NCBI RefSeq assembly: GCF_030915445.1
Contig: NZ_CP133264.1
Span: 5,117,208 to 5,181,207, forward strand
Length of the DNA: 64,000 nucleotides
Direction of reading: 5' to 3'
DNA from: Clostridium sp. OS1-26
GTDB lineage: Bacteria; Bacillota; Clostridia; Clostridiales; Clostridiaceae
Part shown: positions 26,846 through 37,123 of the stretch, one piece after another
How positions within the stretch are numbered: position 1 is the first letter of the stretch
How the letters are laid out: each line of letters begins with the position of its first letter
Notes under the pieces: generated by a model
Database searches by the model: none
Seen by the model: only the letters and a program-made list of their open reading frames with translations
Told to the model about the DNA's origin: nothing
Program-made: the position numbers and the translations under genes

Positions 26846-27625
26846 CTATCTATTTCTAAAAGTTTTATCTCTTTTTTCTATAAATGCTGTCATGCCTTCT
26901 TTTTGATCCAACGTTGAAAAACATAGTCCAAACACTTCAGCTTCATATGAAATACCAGTATCTATATCACATTGCATTCCTTTAGCAATAGCTACCTTAC
27001 AGAGTTTAACGGCTATTGGTGCTTGAGCCGTTATAGTCTTTGCCAGTGTCTTAACCTCTTCTATCAACTGTTCTGGTTCAACTACTTTATTGACTAATCC
27101 TATTCTTAATGCCTCTTGTGCATCTATTATTTTTCCTGAGAATATAAGCTCTTTTGCCATTCCTTCACCAACAAGTCTTGATAATCTTTGAGTTCCCCCA
27201 AAGCCTGGAATTATTCCAAGGCCAACCTCAGGTTGTCCAAATTTAGCTTTTGATGAAGCTATTCTAATATCACAAGCCATTGATAGTTCGCAGCCTCCAC
27301 CTAATGCAAAACCATTAATAGCTGCAATTACTGGCTTTTCCATGTTTTCTAACTTTCTAAAGACCCTATTACCTAATAAACTAAAGTCTCTTCCCTCTAT
27401 AGTATTAAGATCTTTCATTTCAGCTATATCCGCACCTGCCACAAAAGCCTTTCCCGTTCCAGTGACTATTAGTGCAAAAATTTCCTTGTCTTCTGATACG
27501 TCATTAATAGCAGCATCTAATTCTCTTAAAGTTTCTGAATTTAATGCGTTTAATGCCTTAGGTCTATTAATTGTAACTATCGCAACTTTGCCTTCTTTTT
27601 CAAGAATTATATTCTTAAATTCCAT
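26846..27625 (-). CDS. crt: Crotonase (3-hydroxybutyryl-CoA dehydratase)
   Basis: A 259-aa enoyl-CoA hydratase/isomerase. The oxyanion-hole segment AFVAGADIAEM and both catalytic glutamates (GGGCELSMACD near 109, and PEVGLGIIPGFGG near 135) are present. ATG at 27625 has AAAGGAG 5 bases upstream; the in-frame start 15 bases earlier is weaker. It is not required for lysine breakdown through Kal, so it probably links crotonyl-CoA to the general butyrate pathway. A 3-hydroxybutyryl-CoA dehydrogenase gene is not found nearby. Confidence 0.94.
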   Translation of the reverse strand: MEFKNIILEKEGKVAIVTINRPKALNALNSETLRELDAAINDVSEDKEIFALIVTGTGKAFVAGADIAEMKDLNTIEGRDFSLLGNRVFRKLENMEKPVIAAINGFALGGGCELSMACDIRIASSKAKFGQPEVGLGIIPGFGGTQRLSRLVGEGMAKELIFSGKIIDAQEALRIGLVNKVVEPEQLIEEVKTLAKTITAQAPIAVKLCKVAIAKGMQCDIDTGISYEAEVFGLCFSTLDQKEGMTAFIEKRDKTFRNR

Positions 27626-27659
27626 AATAACTCCTTTCATATAGCCCTACTTACTAACT

Positions 27660-27753
27660 TATATAGATATCTAACCTGGATATTAGCGGTATTCATGGGG
27701 TACCCCTATTAATACCTTGGTTAAGTCAATTATCGAAGTTAGATATCTATATA
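27660..27753. repeat. Palindromic repeat family T, copy B, inside the lysine operon
   Basis: A 94-bp element with perfect 16-bp terminal inverted repeats (TATATAGATATCTAAC and GTTAGATATCTATATA) around a GGGGTACCCC centre. On the minus strand its core matches the copies at 13498 and 46883. It separates the thiolase gene from crt. Confidence 0.85.
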
Positions 27754-27841
27754 GGGAAACAAACTAGAAAGTTAACTTATACAAAGGGATATGTTTCCAA
27801 AGCCCAGGGTATAAGTTAACTTTCAGCCTAGTACCCCTATA
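27750..27841. repeat. Palindromic element family P, minimal copy 2
   Basis: The ends are TATAGGG and CCCTATA, with an inner perfect stem GAAAGTTAACTTATAC/GTATAAGTTAACTTTC around GGGATATGTTTCC. It is a short version of the 380-bp element and shares its first four bases with repeat B. Transcribed within the operon it would form a strong mRNA hairpin. Confidence 0.8.
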
Positions 27842-27845
27842 TCTC

Positions 27846-29023
27846 CTAGATTCGTTCAACTATAAGCGCTGTTCCCATTCCTCCACCTATACATAGAGTT
27901 GCCAGTCCAGTTTTTACATTTCTTCTTTTCATTTCGTATAATAGTGATACAAGTATTCTTGTCCCTGAAGCTCCAATTGGATGTCCAAGAGCTATAGCTC
28001 CACCATTTACGTTTACTTTATCCATATTAAACTTTAAATCTTTTGCAACAGCTAAGCTTTGAGCTGCAAATGCTTCATTTGCTTCAATAAGATCTATATC
28101 TTCTATTTTCAAACCAGATAATTCTAATGCCTTTTTAGTTGCATAAAATGGTCCGTATCCCATTATTGATGGTTCTAGCCCTCTCTGTCCATAAGAAACT
28201 ATTTTAGCAAGAGGTTTAACTCCTAGTTCATCAGCTTTTTCTGCACTCATTACAATAACTGCAGCAGCGCAATCATTTATTCCTGATGCATTGCCAGCAG
28301 TCACTGTACCATCTTTCTTGAAAGCTGGTTTTAACTTTGTCAAAGATTCGATTGTTGTACCAAACCTTGGAAATTCGTCTTTTTCAAATATGACTTCACC
28401 TTTTTTGTCTTAATAGCTACTGGTGCTATTTCCTCTTCAAATTTTCCAGCTTTTATAGCCGCTTCTGTTTTATTCTGTGATGCTAGTGCAAACTGATCCT
28501 GTTCTTCTCTAGTGATTTCCCACTGCTTGGCTATATTTTCTGCAGTTATTCCCATATGATATTTGTTAAATACATCTGTTAATCCGTCATTTATCATCTC
28601 GTCAATTAATTCTCCATTGCCCATTCTCTGTCCCCATCTTGCATTGTTTAAAAGGTAGGGAGCTCTTGACATGTTTTCCATGCCACCAGCTATAATTACA
28701 TCTGCATCTCCAGCTTTTATTATTTGACATGCTAATGAAACCGCCCTTAAACCTGAGCCGCAAACCTTGTTTATAGTCATGGCAGGAACTTCAACTGGAA
28801 TACCAGCCTTAACCATCGCTTGTCTAGCTACATTTTGTCCGAGTCCCGCCTGCAAAACATTTCCCATTATTACCTCATCTACTATTTCGGGTTTAATACC
28901 AGCTCTACATATAGCTTCTTTTATTACAATGGCACCTAAATCCACTGCTGACACATCTTTTAATGTACCTCCAAAGGAACCAATAGCTGTTCTTGTTGCA
29001 CTGACTATAACTACTTCTCTCAT
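27846..29023 (-). CDS. thlA: Acetyl-CoA acetyltransferase (thiolase), single-base frameshift
   Basis: A thiolase splitting acetoacetyl-CoA into two acetyl-CoA in this pathway. The gene is in two frames: the first carries the nucleophile cysteine in NKVCGSGLRAVSL (near 88), the second the catalytic NEAFAAQ, GHPIGASG histidine and CIGGGMG cysteine. They join perfectly (IKTKK then GEVIFEKDEFPRFGTTIESL) if one A is added to the A6 run at 28401-28406, giving 392 aa, the standard length. The site reads A AAA AAG in frame, a classic slippery heptamer, so -1 frameshifting is a formal alternative to a sequence error. Confidence 0.93.
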
Positions 29024-29090
29024 TCTTTATTACCCCCTTTTTGTATAAATTCTTATTTACATCTCAAAAATGCACTCTAATTTTCAATAT

Positions 29091-29879
29091 TTATTTTTCC
29101 CTTCTTTTAACTATCTCAGTTATTGCAAAAGTAGCTACATCATCAGCATATTTCCCTGGACCAAACCCTGCATCATAACCCAGTTCTTTTGCAAGCTCAT
29201 GGGTTATTCTTGGTCCTCCACAGATTAAGATCACCTTATCTCTTAAACCTTCTGCTTCTAGAAGTTCTACGAGCTCCGTTAAGTTTTGTATATGGATATT
29301 CTTTTGAGTAACTGTTTGAGACACTAAAAGTACATCTGCTTTAAATTCTATTGCCTTTTTAATAAACTCTTCATTTGGAACTTGGCTGCCCAAATTATGA
29401 GCTTCCATCATTTCATATCTCTCTAGCCCATAGTGTCCAGCAAAGCCCTTCATATTCATAATAGCGTCTATTCCGACAGTATGGGCATCGGTGCCTGTAC
29501 TTGCTCCAACAACAACAACCTTACGCTTTATATTATCTTTAATATATTTATTCGCTTCACTCATATCCATAGTATGAACATCAACAGTTTGAACCTGAAT
29601 TGAAGTATAATCAACAGTATGTGTTAAGCTACCATATACTACACAGAATGTGAATTCCTTGTCTAGAGCACAGTGATATGCTACCGAAGGATCTTCTAAT
29701 CCCATCTTTTTTGCTAGTATCTTAGCTGCTTCCACTGCCTTGTCTCCGTCTTTTACCGGAAGGGTAAGACTAACTTGAACCTTACCATCATTCATTGTAT
29801 CTCCATATGGTTTCAACCTTGTTAAATCTAAATTTTTATCAAATCCTTTTTTATCCGTTGAATATAATCCCCCACCCAT
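29091..29879 (-). CDS. kamE: Lysine 5,6-aminomutase, beta subunit
   Basis: The cobalamin- and PLP-binding subunit of D-lysine/beta-lysine 5,6-aminomutase, 262 aa. The B12 motif DAHTVG and, eleven residues past its histidine, the lysine of NMKG are visible. With the ATG at 29879 (AAGGAGGT nine bases upstream) these fall at His133 and Lys144, the numbering I recall for the Clostridium sticklandii enzyme. The alternative ATG 6 bases earlier is too close to the ribosome site. It works with KamD, encoded 17 bases before it. Confidence 0.95.
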   Translation of the reverse strand: MGGGLYSTDKKGFDKNLDLTRLKPYGDTMNDGKVQVSLTLPVKDGDKAVEAAKILAKKMGLEDPSVAYHCALDKEFTFCVVYGSLTHTVDYTSIQVQTVDVHTMDMSEANKYIKDNIKRKVVVVGASTGTDAHTVGIDAIMNMKGFAGHYGLERYEMMEAHNLGSQVPNEEFIKKAIEFKADVLLVSQTVTQKNIHIQNLTELVELLEAEGLRDKVILICGGPRITHELAKELGYDAGFGPGKYADDVATFAITEIVKRREK

Positions 29880-29902
29880 TAACATCTACCTCCTTACATT
29901 AC

Positions 29903-31483
29903 CTATACGGCACCTATGCACTGGTCATCTGTTTTATCTTTTAACATCATAGCTATAAATGGATTAAAATAATCCTTTCCTTTTTCAATTACTCCATCTA
30001 ATCCCTTTCCTCCATCTATTGGCCTCTTAACTCCTGCAAACACTCCTCTTTCAAGAGTCTTGAATAATCCTATAGACTCTATCTCTTGTAAAAGCTCACA
30101 GGCTTTGTTTAGTACTTCAGACGCTCTTTCTTCCATTATGCCACCTTTTTTAAAACTTATTTCTTCACCTAAATCTTCCATGGTATTAAAAATATATCTG
30201 GCATTTTCTATAGATAATGCCCTATCAGACATAAATGGGGTATGAATAGCTTCCGTAAGCATTCCAAGTAGATGAAGCTTTTGAGAGGTTAATACGGTAA
30301 TCATATTAAATAATGCATCTTGAACGTGACCCTTAAATATATTTCCTGTCATGAATTTTGTAGGAGGCATATATTTTAATGGCGCCTTTGGGAATATTTC
30401 TCTAACCATTTGAGCCTGAGCTAGCTCATATAGAAATCCATTCTTTAGTTCAGGATTAATTTCAAACGCATGTCCTAGTCCCATCTGTTCTTCAGGAAGC
30501 CCCGAAAGAAGAGCAAATTGTTCATTAATAAATTGGGAAGCAAGTACTGTATGAGCTTCCTCAACTGCATCTGAAGTAGTTAAGTAGTTATCCTCACCAG
30601 TATTTATGATTACTCCTGCAAATCCATTAATTATTCTAGAAAAATATTGATCCACAATAGTTCTCTTCATATTTATATCTCTAAATAATATTCCATAAAG
30701 AGCATCATTAAGCATAACATCTAATCTTTCTAAAGCTCCCATAGCTGCAATTTCAGGCATACAAAGTCCTGAACAATAGTTACAAAGTCTTATATATCTT
30801 CCTAATTCTTCTCCAACTTCATCTAAAGCTTTTCTCATAAGCTTAAAGTTTTCTTGAGTAGCAAAAGTTCCCCCAAAGCCTTCTGTTGTTGCACCATAAG
30901 GCACATAATCCAATAAGCTTTGGCCTGTTGTTCTTATTACTGCAATAATATCTGCTCCTTGCTTTGCAGCAGCTTCAGCTTGAACTATATCTTCATATAT
31001 ATTTCCTGTTGCAACAATTACATATAGATATGGCCCTTTTTTGTCTCCAAACTTCTGAAGATATTGTTCTCTTTTATCTCTATTTTTTCTTATTATTTCA
31101 ACTGTTTCTTTTGCAATTCTATTAATGGCTATCTTTATTTCAAATAAATCTTTCATTGGAAGCTTAGTTAAATCTAGCTCTTTTTTCCCAACTTTTTCTG
31201 CTATCTCCTGCGGAGTTAGATTTGTATTGACTATTGCATTTCCTATAAATAAAGCTGCTCCCATTGAAAGCCCATTTCCCTTTTCTATGTTATCAACTAC
31301 CACGTTAGGAAGAGGGACTCCATATTCATCTACTCCGTCAATTCCAAGAAGTCTACATATAGTTCTTTCTACAGATACAGTGGTATTTTTGTTAATGAAT
31401 TCTTGAGTATATATCGCTATATTTTTAGCCGCTTGTCTGCTCTTATCCACTACAGTCCAGTCTAAATTTAATTTACTTTCCAT
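29903..31483 (-). CDS. kamD: Lysine 5,6-aminomutase, alpha subunit
   Basis: A 526-aa TIM-barrel subunit of the adenosylcobalamin-dependent mutase that moves the epsilon-amino group of beta-lysine to carbon 5. It begins MESKLNLDWTVVDKSRQAA, and RLCNYCSGLCMPEIAAMGA lies near residue 235. Members are 510-530 aa. The 11-residue longer frame start lacks a well-placed ribosome site. It follows kamC by 29 bases and pairs with kamE. Confidence 0.95.
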   Translation of the reverse strand: MESKLNLDWTVVDKSRQAAKNIAIYTQEFINKNTTVSVERTICRLLGIDGVDEYGVPLPNVVVDNIEKGNGLSMGAALFIGNAIVNTNLTPQEIAEKVGKKELDLTKLPMKDLFEIKIAINRIAKETVEIIRKNRDKREQYLQKFGDKKGPYLYVIVATGNIYEDIVQAEAAAKQGADIIAVIRTTGQSLLDYVPYGATTEGFGGTFATQENFKLMRKALDEVGEELGRYIRLCNYCSGLCMPEIAAMGALERLDVMLNDALYGILFRDINMKRTIVDQYFSRIINGFAGVIINTGEDNYLTTSDAVEEAHTVLASQFINEQFALLSGLPEEQMGLGHAFEINPELKNGFLYELAQAQMVREIFPKAPLKYMPPTKFMTGNIFKGHVQDALFNMITVLTSQKLHLLGMLTEAIHTPFMSDRALSIENARYIFNTMEDLGEEISFKKGGIMEERASEVLNKACELLQEIESIGLFKTLERGVFAGVKRPIDGGKGLDGVIEKGKDYFNPFIAMMLKDKTDDQCIGAV

Positions 31484-31512
31484 AGTTTTTTCCCTTCTTT
31501 CCCTCTGATATA

Positions 31513-33006
31513 TCACTTAATTTTGTAATCATCGTTATAATATTTTTTTGCTATATTTATAACCTCATCTTCCAATCCAAGCAGTACACATATATTTAAA
31601 GCATCCTTTGGAACTCCACTTTCTTTTGATACTATCTCCAAGCGGTATTCCATATGATCTTGTATTATTTCTACCGAATATCTTTTATTTAAATCAATCT
31701 TGTATTTTAAAGAATTAAAATCTATATTTTTAAGTCCTATTACTTGATAGTGCTCCATATCATCATCAGCTATTCCATCGTAGTGAGTTGAAATAAGGCT
31801 TACGGAACCGAAATTTTTCAAATACTTCGACACAGATTTAACTAAATAATAGCCTTCCTTAGGATTTGTTCCTCTAGCAAATTCATCTAAAGCAATAAAG
31901 CCTTTTTTCTTTTTTGCATCCTCAATAACTTCTTTAAGCTTAAGTATTTCAGCTCCAAAGGTGCTAAGTCCCTTAGATACTGACTGCATATCATCTGATA
32001 TAAAATGTATAAAATCCAATGTTGGTACTACTGCATACTTTGCAAATACAAAAAATCCACACTGAGCAAGTAGAAGATTTAAAACTATAGTTTTTAAAGC
32101 GACACTTTTTCCGCCCATATTTGCTCCAGTTACAATAGTAGTACCTCTTTTAAGCTGTATATTTAAGGCTGTAAAGTTTTTGCCTTTATTCTCTAAAATC
32201 TCAGCAATCATAGGGTTAAATACATCTTCAAAAACAATCTCCATCTTGTCTGAAATCTCTGGCTTTACCCCTTTATATCTTAAAGTTAACTTTGCCTTTG
32301 CTAATAAAAAATCAAACTTACCAATATTTTCAATACTCTCTTTTAATATATAACAATACTCTTTTATTTTCTTAGTCAACTTTGTTCTTATAACTAATTC
32401 TTCTTCCTCTTCTTCTAATACTGTATTTAATCGTTCTTCTTTAAGAGCTTTAAGCCTCAAATCATCTTTTTCTATTATTATTTTTTCTTCAAGTCTTTCT
32501 TTATCCGCTCTAATTTTCTTCAATTTTTCAGAATAGCTATTATATATATAAAAGGTAGGAATTCTTTTGCCTTCTGGATCTAATATATTAACTAGATTTT
32601 CAAGAGAGTGAAATCTAAAATCTACAATATTTAAATTTAAACTTTCAAAAGCTAATAAAAACTCATTCATCAATAATCCGAAGCACTTTATCTCATATAA
32701 CTCTATATCATCTAAGTTATCTAGGTTCTCACATCTTTTTATAGAACTTCTAATATCTTTAATTCTATAAAATATTCTTTCTATATCATTATAAATTGCT
32801 TTATTAATCCTTAAATTTTTACACATAATATCTAGAATGTTTAGTTCATTACACAACTTATGAATTTCATTTCTTTTAAAAGGCCTAATATTCTTTTTTT
32901 CCTGAACTCCATATGGCGTTATAACTTCTAGCTTATCTAATATAAATGAAAAACCTATTTGTTCTCTTTGCTCATCATCCAAAAACTTAATATTAATCAC
33001 CTCCAA
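31513..33006 (-). CDS. kamC: Lysine 5,6-aminomutase reactivase, MutS-like ATPase
   Basis: An ATPase of the MutS carboxy-terminal type, up to 497 aa. It has a long coiled-coil stretch (about 160-215), Walker A in VTGANMGGKSVALKT near residue 293, and IALDEFARGTNP near 365 as Walker B with the MutS-like signature. Together with KamB it is known as the factor that reactivates 5,6-aminomutase after B12 inactivation. It overlaps kamB by 14 bases. The start is uncertain: TTG at 33006 and GTG at 33000 lie within the only ribosome site (GGAGGTG), so the true start may be a weak codon just downstream. Confidence 0.9.
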   Translation of the reverse strand: MEVINIKFLDDEQREQIGFSFILDKLEVITPYGVQEKKNIRPFKRNEIHKLCNELNILDIMCKNLRINKAIYNDIERIFYRIKDIRSSIKRCENLDNLDDIELYEIKCFGLLMNEFLLAFESLNLNIVDFRFHSLENLVNILDPEGKRIPTFYIYNSYSEKLKKIRADKERLEEKIIIEKDDLRLKALKEERLNTVLEEEEEELVIRTKLTKKIKEYCYILKESIENIGKFDFLLAKAKLTLRYKGVKPEISDKMEIVFEDVFNPMIAEILENKGKNFTALNIQLKRGTTIVTGANMGGKSVALKTIVLNLLLAQCGFFVFAKYAVVPTLDFIHFISDDMQSVSKGLSTFGAEILKLKEVIEDAKKKKGFIALDEFARGTNPKEGYYLVKSVSKYLKNFGSVSLISTHYDGIADDDMEHYQVIGLKNIDFNSLKYKIDLNKRYSVEIIQDHMEYRLEIVSKESGVPKDALNICVLLGLEDEVINIAKKYYNDDYKIK

Positions 33007-34024
33007 CTACATCGAAAACTGGCAAGCTTATATTTTTTCTAAGTTCATCTAAAAACTTATGTCTATCAAATTCATATCCATAAGGTGATTTAGGATTACA
33101 TGTAATACATATTAAACTTATCTTATTAAGTACCTTTAGTATTCCTCCCTGCTTTTGAAACTTATAAAAGGTCTCTCTTTCTGCAAAACATTTAGTTCCA
33201 TCTTCTATTAAGAAAGTGACTCCTTTATATTTTTCTGTAGATTTCATAATATCTCTTAAAAGTTTATCTGATGCTATGCCTTTTATAACTACATGACTAA
33301 CTTTTTCCTTTAAATTTTCACATATTTCTCTAGAAGCCTCTAATGAAGTCAATATATCTAAACACTTTATAGTCTTATCTTTATATATAAATCCAATTTT
33401 TGAACTTTTCCTTATCTCTCTACATAGTTCTAAAATTTTCTTGTCATTCTCTGTTTCTAATGATAATAATTGGGCTATATAACTAGTATTATCTACTACC
33501 TTATTAATACTCCTTCCAAGTGATGCTCCAGTGGATAATATTGCAGCTTCAGTTACTACTGGTGAAGCTAATGTCTTTCTGCTAAGAGCTCCATCTACTA
33601 TAACTAATTCACTACCATATTCTAAAAGATTATGACATATATTTTTCATAGCAGAATTTATTGAAGGCCCACCTAATTCCACATATCCATCACTTAAAGC
33701 TCTAGTTATAATAACTTCTCCCATGGGAGTGTTAATTCCGGTGGTTTTTATAATTTCTTTAGTAATGTCGCTATTTAATAAACACTGTTTGGCAGTAGCT
33801 ACATAGGTGCCCTTTTCTATATAAATTTTTGGCTTTTCTGTATAGGTAACTCTATCACTATCTTCTCCATCTCTACCTATGGAGGTAAGACCAAGGGAGA
33901 TTCTTCCCCTGGCCTCATTTAAAATATAGTTCAACACTGTGGTTTTACCTACATTTTTATCCATACCTATTATGGATATTGTCTTATACCCTTTTATTCT
34001 TTCTAATATATTTATTTTTCTCAT
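32993..34024 (-). CDS. kamB: Lysine 5,6-aminomutase reactivase subunit KamB
   Basis: A 343-aa P-loop protein with GMDKNVGKTTVLN (near 20) as Walker A and ELVIVDGALSRK (near 145) as a Walker-B-like strand. It is the partner of the MutS-like KamC in the aminomutase reactivating complex. GAGG lies about 12 bases before the ATG. A 92-base spacer with no recognisable signal separates it from kamA. Confidence 0.88.
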   Translation of the reverse strand: MRKINILERIKGYKTISIIGMDKNVGKTTVLNYILNEARGRISLGLTSIGRDGEDSDRVTYTEKPKIYIEKGTYVATAKQCLLNSDITKEIIKTTGINTPMGEVIITRALSDGYVELGGPSINSAMKNICHNLLEYGSELVIVDGALSRKTLASPVVTEAAILSTGASLGRSINKVVDNTSYIAQLLSLETENDKKILELCREIRKSSKIGFIYKDKTIKCLDILTSLEASREICENLKEKVSHVVIKGIASDKLLRDIMKSTEKYKGVTFLIEDGTKCFAERETFYKFQKQGGILKVLNKISLICITCNPKSPYGYEFDRHKFLDELRKNISLPVFDVVGGD

Positions 34025-34116
34025 ATTTACTGATACCTCATGAGCTAAACTAAAAGTGTATTATTACATCGAGTAATCATCTTATAAACAGAATTCTTAC
34101 GCACTCATACTCTAAA

Positions 34117-35379
34117 TTAAATCTCCTTCTTATGCTTTTCTCTTTGTTTTCTTTCTAAGCCTTCTGGCTCAAGAGCCATTTGTTGATGATTTAATAGTCC
34201 AGCAACTCCAACTCTCTTTTCTTTCTTTTCTCCGCGGCACTCCTCACAATGACAACCTGGAATATAGCCTGAAGGCTCTTCATAAGTGGTTATAACTCCT
34301 TCAAAGTTTCTAAGAATAACTTTGTTATATCCTTGAGAGATTACATAGTTTGGCATCACAGGAATCTTTCCTCCACCACCAGGGGCATCAACTACAAAGG
34401 TTGGAACACAGAAACCGGATGTGTGTCCTCTTAGCCCTTCTATAATTTCAATTCCTTTTGATACAGTCGTTCTAAAGTGTCCAAGTCCAACGGAGAGATC
34501 ACATTGATATATATAATACGGCCTAACTCTTATTTTTACTAATTCATGTACAAGTTTCTTCATTACATGTACACAATCATTAACCCCTCTAAGAAGAACT
34601 GATTGGTTTCCAAGTGGTATACCGGCATTAGCTAAAAGTTCACAAGCTCTTTTTGATTCCTCAGTGATTTCATTCGGATGATTAAAATGCGTATTAAGCC
34701 ATATTGGATGATATTTCTTAAGCATATTTACTAAATTCTCTGTAATTCTCTGAGGCATTACCACAGGAGTTCTTGAGCCTAATCTCACTATTTCAACATG
34801 CGGTATTTTTCTTAATCTTTGGATAATATATTCAAGCTTTTCATCAGAAAGAAGAAGAGGGTCTCCCCCTGATATAAGCACATCTCTAATAACAGGAGTC
34901 TTTGCTATATAATCTATTGCATTGTCAATTTGAGACACTGGCAAGGCAGTATCACTTTGACCAGCAAATCTCCTCCTAGTGCAGTGTCTACAGTACATTG
35001 AGCATTGGTCTGTCACTAAAAGTAATGCCCTATCTGGATATCTATGAGTTAACCCTGGTACTGGTGAATCTCCATCTTCATGAAGCGGGTCCGTTAAATC
35101 TACATCAGACTTAATTAATTCTGCTGCTGTTGTTATAGCTTGCTTTCTTATAACATCATTTGGATCATTGATATCAATTAGCGATAAATAATATGGAGTT
35201 ATTGCCATTCTCAATGATTTAAGGCATTGCTTTACTCCTTCTTCCTCTTCTTCCGTCAACGGTATATATTTTTTCAACTCGTCTACAGTTTCTATTCTAT
35301 TTCTTACTTGCCATTTCCAATCATTCCATTGCTCATCTGTAATATCTTTAAAGAGTTCATATCTTCTATTAATCTCCAT
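34117..35379 (-). CDS. kamA: Lysine 2,3-aminomutase
   Basis: A 420-aa radical SAM and PLP enzyme converting L-lysine to L-beta-lysine, the first step of the pathway. The iron-sulfur motif CSMYCRHC places cysteines at 126, 130 and 133, and the PLP-lysine motif PGGGGKIPVMPNYV lies near 325. The carboxy end has PGCHCEECRG, a zinc-site pattern of the family. ATG at 35379 follows GGGGGG at a good distance; a longer frame start overlaps kdd and is not needed. Confidence 0.97.
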   Translation of the reverse strand: MEINRRYELFKDITDEQWNDWKWQVRNRIETVDELKKYIPLTEEEEEGVKQCLKSLRMAITPYYLSLIDINDPNDVIRKQAITTAAELIKSDVDLTDPLHEDGDSPVPGLTHRYPDRALLLVTDQCSMYCRHCTRRRFAGQSDTALPVSQIDNAIDYIAKTPVIRDVLISGGDPLLLSDEKLEYIIQRLRKIPHVEIVRLGSRTPVVMPQRITENLVNMLKKYHPIWLNTHFNHPNEITEESKRACELLANAGIPLGNQSVLLRGVNDCVHVMKKLVHELVKIRVRPYYIYQCDLSVGLGHFRTTVSKGIEIIEGLRGHTSGFCVPTFVVDAPGGGGKIPVMPNYVISQGYNKVILRNFEGVITTYEEPSGYIPGCHCEECRGEKKEKRVGVAGLLNHQQMALEPEGLERKQREKHKKEI

Positions 35380-35410
35380 TTGTAGCCCCCCTATGAATTT
35401 AGCATCATTA

Positions 35411-36445
35411 TTAAATATACATTTCTTCAAATAATTTTCTTAATACTTCACTTTCTCTTAATTCAGCAAGCGTTATTTCAGCATGATCTTTAGTATATCC
35501 GTTACCTATTATCATAGTAACGTCTTTGCCTACACCTTCAGCACCTAGTGCTGCCTTTGTAAAGCTTGTTGCCATTGAGAAGAAGTAAACAGTACCATTA
35601 TCTTTAACTGGAAGTATGCAAGCCATTTCAGTATTAGCTACATTTACACAGCTAATTGAAATATCAACTTCTTTTCCATCGTTAGCTTCTAATGCCTTAT
35701 TTAATACATCTACAGGTTTTTGAGCATCACTAATTATAGCCTTATGACATAACCCAAGCTCTAATACTTTCTTAGCTTGAGCTTCCTTTCTTACCATTGC
35801 TATTACTCTTCCAGTTGGTCCCACTCTTTTCATAGCTTCATAACAACAAAGTAATCCCGACTTGCCATTGGCACCTAAAATTAAAACACTTTGCCCTGGT
35901 TTTACAAGCTTAGCAGTTTGAGCCGGAGCACCTGCTACATCCAATGCTGCTAATGCCAATGTTTCTGACATGTCCTTTGGAAGTTTTGCATATATAGCAC
36001 TTTCAAACAATATTGCTTTTGCCTTAACTTCAACTCTATCTATTTCAGGTTTTATATCTGTTATTTCTTCAATTTTTAATGGAGTTAGAGAAAGTGATAC
36101 AAGAGAAGCTATCTTATCCCCAACTTTTAAATCTATATTAGCTAAATCTTCACCTATTTTAGTTACAGTTCCTATTAGCATTCCACCAGATCCGGTTACT
36201 GGATTTTGCATTTTCCCTCTTTCATTGACTATTTCAAGAATTCTAGCCTTTATTTTTTCTATATCTCCCTTTGCTTCCTGTTCTATTTGAGTAAAACTAG
36301 CTGAATCTATATTTAATGCCTGAACATCAATTAATATTTCATTGCTGTAAATTTCCATATCATTATCAATTTTATATGCTGCTTGTGTTAAAACTCCCTT
36401 TGGTTCTATTACTCTATGTGTACCGTATTTACATCCTTTTTTCAT
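35411..36445 (-). CDS. kdd: L-erythro-3,5-diaminohexanoate dehydrogenase
   Basis: A 344-aa NAD-dependent oxidative deaminase turning 3,5-diaminohexanoate into 5-amino-3-oxohexanoate. It starts MKKGCKYGTHRVIEPKGVL, has VTGSGGMLIGTV near residue 83 and a nucleotide-binding segment SVLILGANGKSGLL near 185. Kdd is specific to lysine fermentation, so it is strong support for the pathway call. It sits between the CoA transferase and kamA. Confidence 0.95.
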   Translation of the reverse strand: MKKGCKYGTHRVIEPKGVLTQAAYKIDNDMEIYSNEILIDVQALNIDSASFTQIEQEAKGDIEKIKARILEIVNERGKMQNPVTGSGGMLIGTVTKIGEDLANIDLKVGDKIASLVSLSLTPLKIEEITDIKPEIDRVEVKAKAILFESAIYAKLPKDMSETLALAALDVAGAPAQTAKLVKPGQSVLILGANGKSGLLCCYEAMKRVGPTGRVIAMVRKEAQAKKVLELGLCHKAIISDAQKPVDVLNKALEANDGKEVDISISCVNVANTEMACILPVKDNGTVYFFSMATSFTKAALGAEGVGKDVTMIIGNGYTKDHAEITLAELRESEVLRKLFEEMYI

Positions 36446-36457
36446 AATGATTTCCCC

Positions 36458-37122
36458 CTATATACTCATAACTTTCAAGTTTTCATCTATAATTAAATCA
36501 GCTTCCGTCATGGATCTAATTTCTTCAACACTTGTATCTTTATGAATCTCTTTAAGTACAAGCCCTTCTTTTGCTACTTCTATAACGCAGAGTTCTGTAA
36601 CTATGAGGTTTACAACCCCTTTCGCTGTTAAAGGTAAACTACATTTTTTAAGTATTTTAGGCTTACCTTTTCCGGTATGCAGCATAGCTACTATTACTTT
36701 TTTGCCCCTACAACAAGGTCCATGGCTCCTCCCATGCCTGGAACCATCTTACCCGGTATTATCCAGTTAGCCAAATTCCCTTCTTGATCTACCTCTAAAG
36801 CACCAAGCACAGTAATATCAACATGTCCTCCTCTTATTAGCGCAAAAGACATACTACTGTCAAAGAAAGCTCCATGAGGAAGTATTGATACATATTGCCC
36901 TCCTGCATTAGTTATATCTAAATCTTCTTCTCCTTCTTTTTTTAAAGGCCCCATTCCAACCATTCCATTTTCTGATTGAAATGTAACATTAATTCCTTCT
37001 GGCACATAGTTTGCAACTAAGGTCGGAAGCCCTATTCCTAGATTTACGAGCTGCCCATCCTGTAATTCTTGAGCAATTCTTTTGGCTATAATTTGTTTTG
37101 CAAGCTTGCCATCTGTAATCAT
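36458..37122 (-). CDS. atoA: Butyryl-CoA:acetoacetate CoA-transferase, beta subunit (single-base frameshift)
   Basis: The catalytic subunit of a class I CoA-transferase; the active-site glutamate is in FQSENGMVGMG near residue 54. The frame stops after VVGAKK, while the last 75 residues continue in the next frame. Adding one A to the A6 run at about 36697-36702 gives VVGAKKVIVAMLHTGKGKPK and a 221-aa protein, the normal size. As in the thiolase, the site reads A AAA AAG. ATG at 37122 starts two bases after the alpha-subunit stop, so the subunits are translationally coupled. Confidence 0.92.
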
Positions 37123-37123
37123 A

